Origin: Brevundimonas variabilis
GTDB lineage: Bacteria > Pseudomonadota > Alphaproteobacteria > Caulobacterales > Caulobacteraceae
Length of the DNA stretch: 64,000 bases
Direction: 5' to 3'
Assembly (NCBI RefSeq): GCF_014199945.1
Contig: NZ_JACHOR010000002.1
Coordinates: 248,001-312,000 of the forward strand
The position numbers were made by a program, and so were the translations under genes. Below are positions 1 to 8,130 of the stretch, one piece after another; position 1 is the stretch's first letter; each line of letters begins with the position of its first letter. The notes below the pieces were generated by a model, which saw only the letters and a program-made list of their open reading frames with translations, was not told where the DNA came from and made no database searches.

Positions 1-881
1 CCGACATCGCCCTGAAGCAGACGGCCCATCTGCTCGCCGGACGCCAGATCGTGACGGATGTCCGCGAGGGCCTTGGCCTGGGCCCGGGTCAGGGTGAAAG
101 GCAGGGTCGCCAGCAGGCGATCGGAAGAGGCACCCGGGACAATCCGCGGTGCGGGGGTGATCTGACGGGCTCGGCGGCGACGGGCGAGGGCGAGCTGATG
201 GGCCAGCAGTTCGTCGAAGGCGAGACGCTGTCGCGCCGCTGCGTCTGGCTCCAGGTCTGTCAGCCCCTCGGGTTCGTGAACCACCCTCACCGCTGCCTGC
301 CAAGCGGGCCATTTGCGTGCCGCGATCCATGCCGTGTCTTGCCACTCCGGCAGAACAGGGGCCAGCGCGAGGGCCTGGATGGCCAGCTTCCGCACCTGCC
401 GTGAGGTGAGGCCTGCGGTCGCAGGATAGATGGGCTCGACCGCCGGGATATCATCGGCCTTGTCCAAAGGGACGATCCAGTCTGGATGGACAATCTGGAC
501 TTCGTTGTTGAAGCGTTCGACCTTGCCCGACACCAGCCGCCGTTCACCGCGGGGAAGCTGGCGGTCGATGTGCTGGGGGCTACCGCCGAACCAGATCAGG
601 TGGACGAACCCTGTCTCGTCGCTGGCGCGGACCTTCAGGGGAGCACCGATCTTGGCCGGGACGAACATGCGGTCGATGATCACGTCGAACACGCCGACTT
701 CGCCTTCGATCGCGTCGACAGCCGTCGTGCGTCGGCGCGTGATCATGCCGTTGGGCGTCAGAAACAGCAGATCGCGGACAAGCGGACCAGCCAGCTTCTG
801 GACGAGCGGCGTTACCTTGGCCCCCACGCCCTTAAGGCTGGAGACCTCTGCGAACAGCGAAAAAAGAATCTGCGGCCTCAT
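1..881 (-). CDS. recG: ATP-dependent DNA helicase RecG, N-terminal part (cut by window edge)
   Basis: The minus-strand frame from the ATG at 881 stays open to base 1, giving about 293 residues of a protein that normally has about 690. It begins MRPQILFSLFAEV, followed by a helix-hairpin-helix-like SLKGVGAKV segment and the OB-fold wedge domain (DLLFLTPNG, GFVHLIWFGG, ERRLVSGKVERF) that binds branched DNA. The last visible residues, LLQGDVG, are the start of the Walker A motif of helicase domain 1. RecG remodels stalled replication forks and Holliday junctions. It is transcribed away from sdhE and mfd, a common alphaproteobacterial arrangement. The family assignment is secure; the ATPase core is outside the window. 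Confidence 0.93.
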   Translation of the reverse strand, partial: MRPQILFSLFAEVSSLKGVGAKVTPLVQKLAGPLVRDLLFLTPNGMITRRRTTAVDAIEGEVGVFDVIIDRMFVPAKIGAPLKVRASDETGFVHLIWFGGSPQHIDRQLPRGERRLVSGKVERFNNEVQIVHPDWIVPLDKADDIPAVEPIYPATAGLTSRQVRKLAIQALALAPVLPEWQDTAWIAARKWPAWQAAVRVVHEPEGLTDLEPDAAARQRLAFDELLAHQLALARRRRARQITPAPRIVPGASSDRLLATLPFTLTRAQAKALADIRHDLASGEQMGRLLQGDV

Positions 882-965
882 GACGACCCCAGCATAGCTG
901 GCGGAGGCGGCGTTGGAACGCTATCTCATCCGGCATCATAACTGACAGACCGGGCAAGGATTCTT

Positions 966-1280
966 GTGGCCGACACAAACGCGCGTCCCGACGGGACTAC
1001 GAACGAAAAACTGGGTCGGATCACCTTCCGCGCATGGCGTCGAGGGTTCCGCGAAGCCGACCTTGTCCTGGGGCCATTCATCGAACAGGTCGGGCCCGGC
1101 CTGACCGAGGCTGAACTCGACACGTTCGAGGCTCTTCTGAACGAGGACGACTACGACATCTACGCCTGGATCATCGGCGACAAGCCGGTACCGGAGGCGC
1201 ATGCCGGGCCACTTATGGACAAGGTCCAGGCCTTCATGCGCGACCACGTCGCCATGGCTGTGCAGCAGGGTGCCGGCTAA
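966..1280 (+). CDS. sdhE: Succinate dehydrogenase flavin assembly factor SdhE
   Basis: A 104-residue protein starting at GTG. It has the SdhE/YgfY signature: FRAWRRGFREADLVLGPF near the N-terminus (the RGxxE-type motif is represented by RRGFREAD), followed by LTEAELDTFEALLNEDDYDIYAWI. The family promotes covalent attachment of FAD to the SdhA subunit of succinate dehydrogenase in the cytoplasm. Its stop codon overlaps the mfd start in a TAATG, so the two genes are probably translated together. Linkage of sdhE to recG and mfd is usual in alphaproteobacteria. No sdhABCD genes are visible here. Confidence 0.9.
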   Translation: MADTNARPDGTTNEKLGRITFRAWRRGFREADLVLGPFIEQVGPGLTEAELDTFEALLNEDDYDIYAWIIGDKPVPEAHAGPLMDKVQAFMRDHVAMAVQQGAG

Positions 1281-4200
1281 TGGATGGGGCTGTGCTCGAT
1301 CGACGGACGGATGCGGACCTGGGGGGGGCACCCGAAGGGCTTGATGCCCTCACGATCGCCGACCGGCTGAGGGCGCGCGGCGGGATGGCCATGTTCGTGG
1401 CGCGTGACTATGCGCGTGCTGGTGAGTTTCTTCAGGCGTTTCGGTTTTTCGCTAAAGATATTGATATCATAGAATTCCCGGCGTGGGATTGCCTGCCTTA
1501 TGACCGCCTTAGCCCGACATCGTCGGTTTCGGCGGAACGTATGGCTGCGCTGACGCAGCTGGCAAAACGAGACCCGTCGAATCGGACCCCGCTGTTGTTG
1601 ATATCCACTGTGGCCGCCGCCATGCAGCGGACACCGCCCAGAGAAGTCACCACAGCTGCCGGGTTCGAGACTGTCGTCGGACGTGATCTCGATACGGCGG
1701 CGCTGGAGCGGTACTTCACGGTCAATGGCTATATGCGGGCGTCGACCGTGAACGAGCGCGGCGAGTATGCGGTTCGAGGCGGCGTCATCGATGTCTTCCC
1801 GCCCGGCTTCGACGAGCCCGTCCGGCTGGACATGTTCGGATCGGAACTGGAATCGATCCGGACCTTCGATCCTGAGACCCAGCGCTCGACGGGTCAGCGG
1901 ACCCGGGTTTCGCTGTCTCCGGTGTCCGAGGCCCTGCTGGACGACGACACCATATCGCGATTCCGCACCGGGTATCTGGCGCGCTTCGGGGCCGGGGGGG
2001 AGGATCCCCTGTATGTCGCTGTCAGCGAGGGCGCGCGGCGGCAGGGCATGGAGCATTTCCTGCCGCTGCTATACCCACGGCTGGAGACGCTGTTCGACTA
2101 TCTGCCAGACGATGCCGCCATCTTTCTTGACAACCAGGTCGAGGCGGCACGCGCGGAGCGCTGGACCCTGGCCGCGGACGCCTATGAGGCGAGGCACGAG
2201 GCTTCGCGAGCAAAAGGGGGAGCGTCGAACCGGGCCCTCCCGCCGACGATGCTGTACCTCCCGGATGCCGATTGGAACAGCGCCCTGGCCGGTCGGTCCG
2301 TGCGCAGGCTGTCTCCGTTTCACACGAGCGGAGAGGATGCAGGCGGGCGTCTGGGGCGTGGATTTGCGGCCGAGCGGGGCCAGGACAGCGTCAATCTGTT
2401 CGAGGCCGTCGCCAAACACGCCGAGGCTCTGAAGGCCTCCGGCAAACGCGTGCTGTTTGCCTCCTGGTCCGAAGGCTCGTCGGAGAGGCTCGCGGCCATG
2501 CTGTCGGACCACGGACTCGATCACGTGGTCGCCGTGCGTGACTGGGCCGATGTCCAGTCGGCACCACCGGGGCTGATGTTGCGCGGCATCCTGCCGGTCG
2601 AGCATGGTTTCGAGACCGGTGACCTGGCCGTCATTTCAGAGACCGACATGCTGGGCGACCGGCTGGCGCGTCCGCGTCGAAAGCGCCGGGCGTCGAACTT
2701 CCTTGCCGAGGCGTCAGCCCTGACGACGGGCGATCTGGTCGTCCACCTCGATCACGGCATCGGCCGCTATGAGGGGCTGAAGACGCTGGAGATCCAGGAG
2801 GCTCCGCACGACTGTCTTGAGCTTCTTTATGCCGGTGATAGCAAACTCTATTTGCCGGTTGAGAACATTGACCTTCTGACCCGTTACGGAACGGATGCCG
2901 ACGGTGTCCAGCTGGACCGTCTTGGCGGGGCGGCCTGGCAGGGGCGCAAGGCCAAGGCCAAGATGCGGCTGCGCGAGATGGCCGAAGGTCTGATTGCGCT
3001 GGCGGCCAAGCGGGCCCTGCGGACGTCGGACGCGATCACCCCGCCACAAGGGCTGTTCGACGAGTTCTGCGCACGGTTCCCCTACGAGGAAACAGACGAC
3101 CAGCTGAACGCCATTGGCGACGTCTTGGAGGACCTTGGCAAAGGCACGCCGATGGATCGCCTGATCTGCGGTGATGTCGGGTTTGGCAAGACCGAGGTCG
3201 CGCTGAGGGCCGCCTTCGTGGTCGCCATGACCGGGCAGCAGGTCGCGATCGTCTGTCCGACAACGCTCCTGGCGCGACAGCATTTCAAGACCTTCTCCGA
3301 GCGGTTTGCCGGCTGGCCGGTGAAAGTCCGGCACCTGTCGCGCATGGTGACGACAAAAGATGCCAACGAGACCCGGGCCGGGCTCAAGGATGGATCGTTC
3401 GAGATTGTGGTCGGCACCCATGCCGTCCTGTCAGATCAGGTTGGGTTCCGCGATCTGGGTCTTGTTATTGTTGATGAAGAGCAGCATTTCGGGGTCAAGC
3501 ACAAGGAGAAGCTAAAGTCTCTCCGGGCGGATGTGCACCTGCTGACCATGACGGCAACGCCGATCCCGCGGACGCTTCAGATGGCGCTGTCGGGCATCCG
3601 TGAGATGTCCATTATCGCGACGCCGCCCGTGGATCGTCTCGCCGTACGCACCTATGTCACGCCCTGGGATCCGGTGCTGGTGCGCGAGGCCCTGCTGCGC
3701 GAGAAATATCGTGGCGGGCAGGCCTTCTATATCGCGCCGCGCCTGAACGAGCTTCCGGACATCGAGAAATTCCTGCGCGAACAGGTGCCCGAGATCAAGT
3801 TCGTCGTCGGCCACGGCCAGATGAGCCCGACCCAGCTGGAAGACGTGATGAGCGCCTTCTACGACGGGTCCTATGATGTGCTGGTGTCGACCACGATCGT
3901 TGAAAGCGGCATCGATATTCCGACCGCCAATACCTTGATCGTGCACAGGGCCGACATGTTCGGTCTGGCGCAACTGCACCAGATCCGGGGCCGGATTGGG
4001 CGGTCGAAGGCCAGAGCCTTTGCCTATCTGACGACCGATCCCAAGAAGCCTCTTTCCCTTTCGGCCGAGCGGCGATTGCAGGTCCTCCAGTCCCTGGACA
4101 ACCTCGGTGCCGGCTTCCAGCTGGCCAGCCACGATCTGGATCAACGCGGTGGCGGCAACCTGCTGGGTGACGAGCAGTCTGGCCACATTCGGGAAGTCGG

Positions 4201-4735
4201 GGTCGAGCTGTATCAGCAGATGCTGGAAGACGCTGTCGCGAGCCTGAGGCAAGCCGGAGAGGGTGGGGCCGTCGTCGACCGTGGCTGGTCCCCGGCGATC
4301 AACGTCGGGGCCGCGGTCCTGATTCCCGAGGATTATGTCCCTGACCTCAATGTCAGGCTCAGTCTTTATCGCCGCCTGTCGGATGCAACCCGCACTGAAG
4401 AACGCGAAGCCCTGGCGGCCGAGTTGATCGACCGGTTTGGTCCGCTACCCGATGAAGCGAAACAGCTTCTGCGGATCGTGGGCATCAAGGCCAGCTGCAA
4501 GACAGCCTGTATCGAACGGATCGACATCGGGCCAAAGGGCTGCGTGCTGACCTTGCGGGACAACACCTTCCCCAATCCGATGGGACTGGTCGGGCTGATC
4601 CAGAAGAACCATGCCTCATGGAAAATCCGGCCGGATCAGAAGATCGTCGTCAAGGGTGACTGGCCGACACCGGAAGATCGCCTGAAGGTCGCAGAGCGAA
4701 TCACGACCGATCTTGCCAGGGTAGCCGGGGCCTGA
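1280..4735 (+). CDS. mfd: Transcription-repair coupling factor Mfd
   Basis: 1151 residues, the normal full length. Order of domains: UvrB-like N-terminal region (EFPAWDCLPYDRLSP, VNERGEYAVRGGVIDVFPPG), RNA-polymerase-interacting domain around residues 480-560 (GDLVVHLDHGIGRYEGL), RecG-like translocase with Walker A GDVGFGKTE near residue 632 and DEEQ box VIVDEEQHFG near 731, helicase motifs HQIRGRIGRS, and the C-terminal TRCF domain. Mfd removes RNA polymerase stalled at DNA lesions and recruits UvrA. It is coupled to sdhE by a one-base stop/start overlap. No truncation or frameshift is seen. Confidence 0.97.
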   Translation: MDGAVLDRRTDADLGGAPEGLDALTIADRLRARGGMAMFVARDYARAGEFLQAFRFFAKDIDIIEFPAWDCLPYDRLSPTSSVSAERMAALTQLAKRDPSNRTPLLLISTVAAAMQRTPPREVTTAAGFETVVGRDLDTAALERYFTVNGYMRASTVNERGEYAVRGGVIDVFPPGFDEPVRLDMFGSELESIRTFDPETQRSTGQRTRVSLSPVSEALLDDDTISRFRTGYLARFGAGGEDPLYVAVSEGARRQGMEHFLPLLYPRLETLFDYLPDDAAIFLDNQVEAARAERWTLAADAYEARHEASRAKGGASNRALPPTMLYLPDADWNSALAGRSVRRLSPFHTSGEDAGGRLGRGFAAERGQDSVNLFEAVAKHAEALKASGKRVLFASWSEGSSERLAAMLSDHGLDHVVAVRDWADVQSAPPGLMLRGILPVEHGFETGDLAVISETDMLGDRLARPRRKRRASNFLAEASALTTGDLVVHLDHGIGRYEGLKTLEIQEAPHDCLELLYAGDSKLYLPVENIDLLTRYGTDADGVQLDRLGGAAWQGRKAKAKMRLREMAEGLIALAAKRALRTSDAITPPQGLFDEFCARFPYEETDDQLNAIGDVLEDLGKGTPMDRLICGDVGFGKTEVALRAAFVVAMTGQQVAIVCPTTLLARQHFKTFSERFAGWPVKVRHLSRMVTTKDANETRAGLKDGSFEIVVGTHAVLSDQVGFRDLGLVIVDEEQHFGVKHKEKLKSLRADVHLLTMTATPIPRTLQMALSGIREMSIIATPPVDRLAVRTYVTPWDPVLVREALLREKYRGGQAFYIAPRLNELPDIEKFLREQVPEIKFVVGHGQMSPTQLEDVMSAFYDGSYDVLVSTTIVESGIDIPTANTLIVHRADMFGLAQLHQIRGRIGRSKARAFAYLTTDPKKPLSLSAERRLQVLQSLDNLGAGFQLASHDLDQRGGGNLLGDEQSGHIREVGVELYQQMLEDAVASLRQAGEGGAVVDRGWSPAINVGAAVLIPEDYVPDLNVRLSLYRRLSDATRTEEREALAAELIDRFGPLPDEAKQLLRIVGIKASCKTACIERIDIGPKGCVLTLRDNTFPNPMGLVGLIQKNHASWKIRPDQKIVVKGDWPTPEDRLKVAERITTDLARVAGA

Positions 4736-4828
4736 TCCCGGCCTCCTCGATTTCGGCTTTGGCGGTTCGAAGCACGCGGGCTCCGGATTTCTAGCAACGC
4801 CGACAGCGCCAACTACACCAGACGGCGT

Positions 4829-6166
4829 TCAGGCGATGATCTTGCGGCGTTCTGCGAGGTTCTGGGACGCACGTTCCAGGACGGTGGCGACGCTTTCGCC
4901 CGGATTGACCTCGGCTGAACCGATATCGAATTCGACCACGAAGGGCGATCGGTCGGGGCCAGCGTCGAAGGCGGTACAGCCAATCACGGCGGCAATCCGC
5001 TCGGCCGCCAGCCTTGCGGCGGGCCCGGGCGTGGCCGGCAAGGCCAGGGCAAAGACCTCGGGGGCCAGACGGGCCGCCGTATCCTCGACCCGGACCAGTC
5101 GAGAGACCATGGCCCCGATCTGCGGCATCGCGCGATCGAGCCAACCCCCGACCCGCGCGTGAGCAAGGTTTTCGCTTTCGGAAACACGCAGCACGCAGAC
5201 CGACAGCGGGCGGCGCCGGGCGCGCGCCGATTCGGCAACGCTGCGAAGATGTTCGGCGAAGAGGTCGCGCGTAAACAGACCGGTCGTCGGATCCATGAGC
5301 CCTGAGCCCCGAGCCGCCTCCAACGCCTTGCGGATCGACAGATGGCGTCGGTGCGTTGTCGCGAGGGCCAGAACGCGCTGCGCGGTCTCTGGCTCTGGCG
5401 TGTTCGAGGCCGCGACGTCAGCAAAACCCCGGGTATACAGTTCTGCCAGATCGATCTCGCCCGGTGTCCGTAGATAGAGAACGAGGGGAATGTGATAGAG
5501 GCGGGTATTCCGCTTCATTCCCGAGGCGATGGAAAGCGCTGGGGCATGGTCCGGTGCGCCCCACAGAACGGCGGCGTCGAAAGCGCTTTCGTGCAGGTAG
5601 TCGAACGCCGTGTAGGGAGTCGGCGCCGCCACGACCTCGGCCCCGACCTCGGTCAGGGCGTTGGACAGGGCGATGAACCGATGATCGGCCGCCCCGGCGA
5701 CGAGCACGCGCATAGGTCCCGACGCTGCCACATCGGCGACCAGTTGGGTGCCATGTTGTGCGAAGGTCCGCTGGCGCAGTCCGAATTCTTCCTCGGTGAT
5801 CGCGGCACGGACCAGTTGCTCGATCCGGAGCGCCGCCTGGGCGGGATGGGGCGGCTCGCCAAGGGCCATGTCGACACCTGGAATATCGGGTCGCGCAGGT
5901 CGGCCAACCGCGATGATCGGCAGACGCCGGGGTCTGGCCGCCTCGCTGAGGTATTGGGCCATCTGGGCGTGGTCCGGGTGGCTTGCGTCGATGATTGCCG
6001 CTTCCAGCACGAAGTCATCCAGAGCGGCGACGGCAGCGTCGAGCGTCCTTGCCGTTACCGTCGGCCATCCAAAGCCATCCAGCCCCTGTGACAGTGGGCC
6101 GACCCAGTCGTCCGTCTGGGCGACGATCAAAATGCGTGGCTCGAAACTCAAGGCCGGTGTCCCCAT
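4829..6166 (-). CDS. popA: PopA-like REC-REC-degenerate GGDEF protein (c-di-GMP effector)
   Basis: The reading frame extends upstream to 6427, but the ATG at 6166 (MGTPALSFEPRILIVAQ) fits a receiver-domain start and gives 445 residues. Domains: REC1 about 10-120 with a possible phospho-acceptor D60 (AAIIDASHPDH); REC2 about 152-270, where the acceptor position is replaced (AAVLWGAPDH); then a GGDEF domain about 290-440. The GGDEF signature is degenerate: residues 368-372 read APEVF, so diguanylate cyclase activity is not expected. The allosteric I-site RxxD is intact as R359-V-E-D362, exactly five residues before the degenerate motif. This is the hallmark of Caulobacter PopA, a PleD paralogue that binds c-di-GMP and directs CtrA degradation at the cell pole. 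Orthology to PopA is inferred from architecture, not from an alignment. Confidence 0.8.
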   Translation of the reverse strand: MGTPALSFEPRILIVAQTDDWVGPLSQGLDGFGWPTVTARTLDAAVAALDDFVLEAAIIDASHPDHAQMAQYLSEAARPRRLPIIAVGRPARPDIPGVDMALGEPPHPAQAALRIEQLVRAAITEEEFGLRQRTFAQHGTQLVADVAASGPMRVLVAGAADHRFIALSNALTEVGAEVVAAPTPYTAFDYLHESAFDAAVLWGAPDHAPALSIASGMKRNTRLYHIPLVLYLRTPGEIDLAELYTRGFADVAASNTPEPETAQRVLALATTHRRHLSIRKALEAARGSGLMDPTTGLFTRDLFAEHLRSVAESARARRRPLSVCVLRVSESENLAHARVGGWLDRAMPQIGAMVSRLVRVEDTAARLAPEVFALALPATPGPAARLAAERIAAVIGCTAFDAGPDRSPFVVEFDIGSAEVNPGESVATVLERASQNLAERRKIIA

Positions 6167-6416
6167 CCGTGCGGTGCGCCGGCTCCGCGGGTCCAAACAG
6201 GACGTAGCGTGACCATAGCGACCCGGTGGGGAGGGGCGCAACGGTATGACGTGATGCACGGCCAGAAATGTCCGGACCCAGGAAGAGACCGCGCCGCGCA
6301 GCTCCCTTCCACGGCGTCGTAAATTCGTTAGAGTAGTGGTTTGGGCTGCCGCGGGTATTGGGTTGCGAGAACCAACAAAAGCTTCGACGCGAGGGCTCCT
6401 GGCTCGCCTCTCACCG

Positions 6417-7340
6417 ATGGTCGGCACGCCTGCCGTTTTTGGTCGACTGGCGGTGAAGGCATTCTCACGCAGCTGGGGCCGCGATGTGATGCTCTATACG
6501 GGCGGGGTATCGTTTTTTGCCCTGCTTGCCGTGTTTCCGGCGATCGCCATCCTGATCGGCTTCTACAAGGCGGTGCTCAGCATCGGGCAGGTCAGCGAAC
6601 AGGCCGCGGCCCTGGCCGACGCCATGCCGCAGGCCGCGCGAGCCATCTTCACCGGGGAAATCGAACGCCTGGCCGGCGCTTCCGTCAAGACCGTGTCCGC
6701 CCAGAGCGCCTTCGCACTGGTGGTCGGTGCCTATGCGGCGCACCGGGGGTTCAAGGCCCTCCTGGCCGGGCTGAACTTGATTCATGACGAGACCGAGCCG
6801 CACGGCTTTGTAAAGTTCAACCTGCTGGCCGTGTTTGTGGCCCTGTTCGCCTTTGGCCTGTTCACGCTCGTGTCCGGAGCCGTGGTGACAGGACGCCTGA
6901 TGGCGCATGCGGACGGCACGGGACTGGGCATCTCGATTGGCTATCTGGACGGGCTCTTGCCACCGCTTGGGCTGGGGCTCGGGCTGACGCTGCTTTATCG
7001 TTATGCGATGTCCCATCGTGATCGCGTTGCCTGGGGACCGTCCCTGGCCGGGGGTGTTGTCGCAACCGTGATGTCGCTGGTATCGTCATGGCTTTGCGCC
7101 ATCTATGTCGAGCAGATCGCCCAGGTTGGCGCGACGTACGGCTCTGTCGGGGCCGTCGTGATCCTGCTGATCTGGTTGTCCTGGAACGTGAATGCCGTCT
7201 TCTACGGAGGCGCATTCGCGACCGAGATGGAAATCCTGGCCCGGTCGCGGGGAGCACCGACACTGGACAACGATACACCGGCTGCCACAACAACGGCCTC
7301 GGTCGTCAGTCTCGCTGAACGACGGGCGTCGCGACGGTAA
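6417..7340 (+). CDS. YihY/BrkB family inner-membrane protein
   Basis: The frame is open from a GTG at 6336; the ATG at 6417 (MVGTPAVFGRLAVKAFSRSWGRD) is preferred because the first 27 residues of the longer form are not family-like. This gives 307 residues. The YihY/BrkB signatures are present: WGRDVMLYTGGVSFFALLAVFPAIA near the start, several hydrophobic helices, and the C-terminal TYGSVGAVVILLIWLSWNVNAVFYGGAFATEME. The family was once called ribonuclease BN, but that is wrong; members are six-helix membrane proteins of unsettled, probably transport-related, function. The last 35 bases overlap the tusA-like gene on the other strand. Confidence 0.82.
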   Translation: MVGTPAVFGRLAVKAFSRSWGRDVMLYTGGVSFFALLAVFPAIAILIGFYKAVLSIGQVSEQAAALADAMPQAARAIFTGEIERLAGASVKTVSAQSAFALVVGAYAAHRGFKALLAGLNLIHDETEPHGFVKFNLLAVFVALFAFGLFTLVSGAVVTGRLMAHADGTGLGISIGYLDGLLPPLGLGLGLTLLYRYAMSHRDRVAWGPSLAGGVVATVMSLVSSWLCAIYVEQIAQVGATYGSVGAVVILLIWLSWNVNAVFYGGAFATEMEILARSRGAPTLDNDTPAATTTASVVSLAERRASRR

Positions 7341-7542
7341 TGTGAAGGATGCCTTCGATCTCTTCGATGGCCAGCACCGTGCCACCCTGTTGGTTCATCA
7401 GATAGGGGACATCGATGCGCGCCATCGGATCGGTGGCCATCAGAGTCAGGATCGTACCCGGTGGCTGTCCTTGCATCGCCTTCTGGAGCTTGAGGCTTGG
7501 CACGGGGCACCGGTGACCGCGCGCATCGACGATGACGGTCAT
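7306..7542 (-). CDS. TusA/SirA-family sulfur carrier protein
   Basis: 78 residues, the typical size for the family. The conserved CPxP motif is present near the N-terminus (GHRCPVPSLKLQKAM, C12), which carries the persulfide in TusA-type proteins. TusA relays sulfur to the tRNA 2-thiolation pathway and other acceptors, but small paralogues have varied roles, so no gene symbol is given. The start overlaps the cinA stop in an ATGA, so the two are one transcript. The 3' end overlaps the convergent yihY-like gene by 35 bases. Confidence 0.85.
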   Translation of the reverse strand: MTVIVDARGHRCPVPSLKLQKAMQGQPPGTILTLMATDPMARIDVPYLMNQQGGTVLAIEEIEGILHITVATPVVQRD

Positions 7543-8039
7543 GGCTGCGCCAGTTGATCGCCGAGCAAGTTCAGCGCCGTCCGGACAGAGGCCAGTCGGA
7601 TTTCCTCGCGGCCGATGTCGCCGAACCTTTGCTCGACGTGGATCGTACCCGCAGGCCCCACTGCTGCGAAGTGGACAAGGCCTACCGGCTTGTCCGGCGT
7701 ACCTCCGCCAGGGCCGGCGATGCCCGTGATGGAGACCGAGACGCTGGCGGCGGATCGCGCGACAGCACCCAGCGCCATGGCGCGGGCGACCGGTTCGGAC
7801 ACGGCTCCATGCTCAGCAATGAGGTGGGCGGGAACGTCAATCATGCCCGACTTGGCGTCGTTGCTATAGGTCACAAAGCCCCGGTCCAGCACGGCGGATG
7901 ATCCCGGAATATCCGTCAGGGCCGCAGCGACGAGACCACCGGTACAGCTTTCAGCCGTTGCCAGCATGACCCCGCGCGCCGTCGCCAGAGCGACAACAAT
8001 TTCGGCCTGATTGTGGATGTCTTCGGGAAACAGCGACAC
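7539..8039 (-). CDS. pncC: CinA C-terminal-type nicotinamide-nucleotide amidohydrolase (PncC)
   Basis: 166 residues, equal to the stand-alone CinA C-terminal domain. Signature motifs are ATAESCTGGLVAAALTDIPGSS, RGFVTYSNDAKSGMIDVP, and ITGIAGPGGGTPDKPVGLV. These proteins hydrolyse nicotinamide mononucleotide to nicotinate mononucleotide in pyridine-nucleotide salvage. The N-terminal molybdopterin-like domain of full CinA is absent. It is the first gene of a two-gene unit with the tusA-like gene and is divergent from the spermidine-synthase fusion gene, with 91 bases between the starts. Confidence 0.92.
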   Translation of the reverse strand: MSLFPEDIHNQAEIVVALATARGVMLATAESCTGGLVAAALTDIPGSSAVLDRGFVTYSNDAKSGMIDVPAHLIAEHGAVSEPVARAMALGAVARSAASVSVSITGIAGPGGGTPDKPVGLVHFAAVGPAGTIHVEQRFGDIGREEIRLASVRTALNLLGDQLAQP

Positions 8040-8130
8040 TGTAAGGGCTTTCCGGGGCAGACAAGACTCAGGCTAGGGTGACCGGTCAACGCCGGTCTGT
8101 CGACCGGCCAGCCACTGTCACAGGACATCC

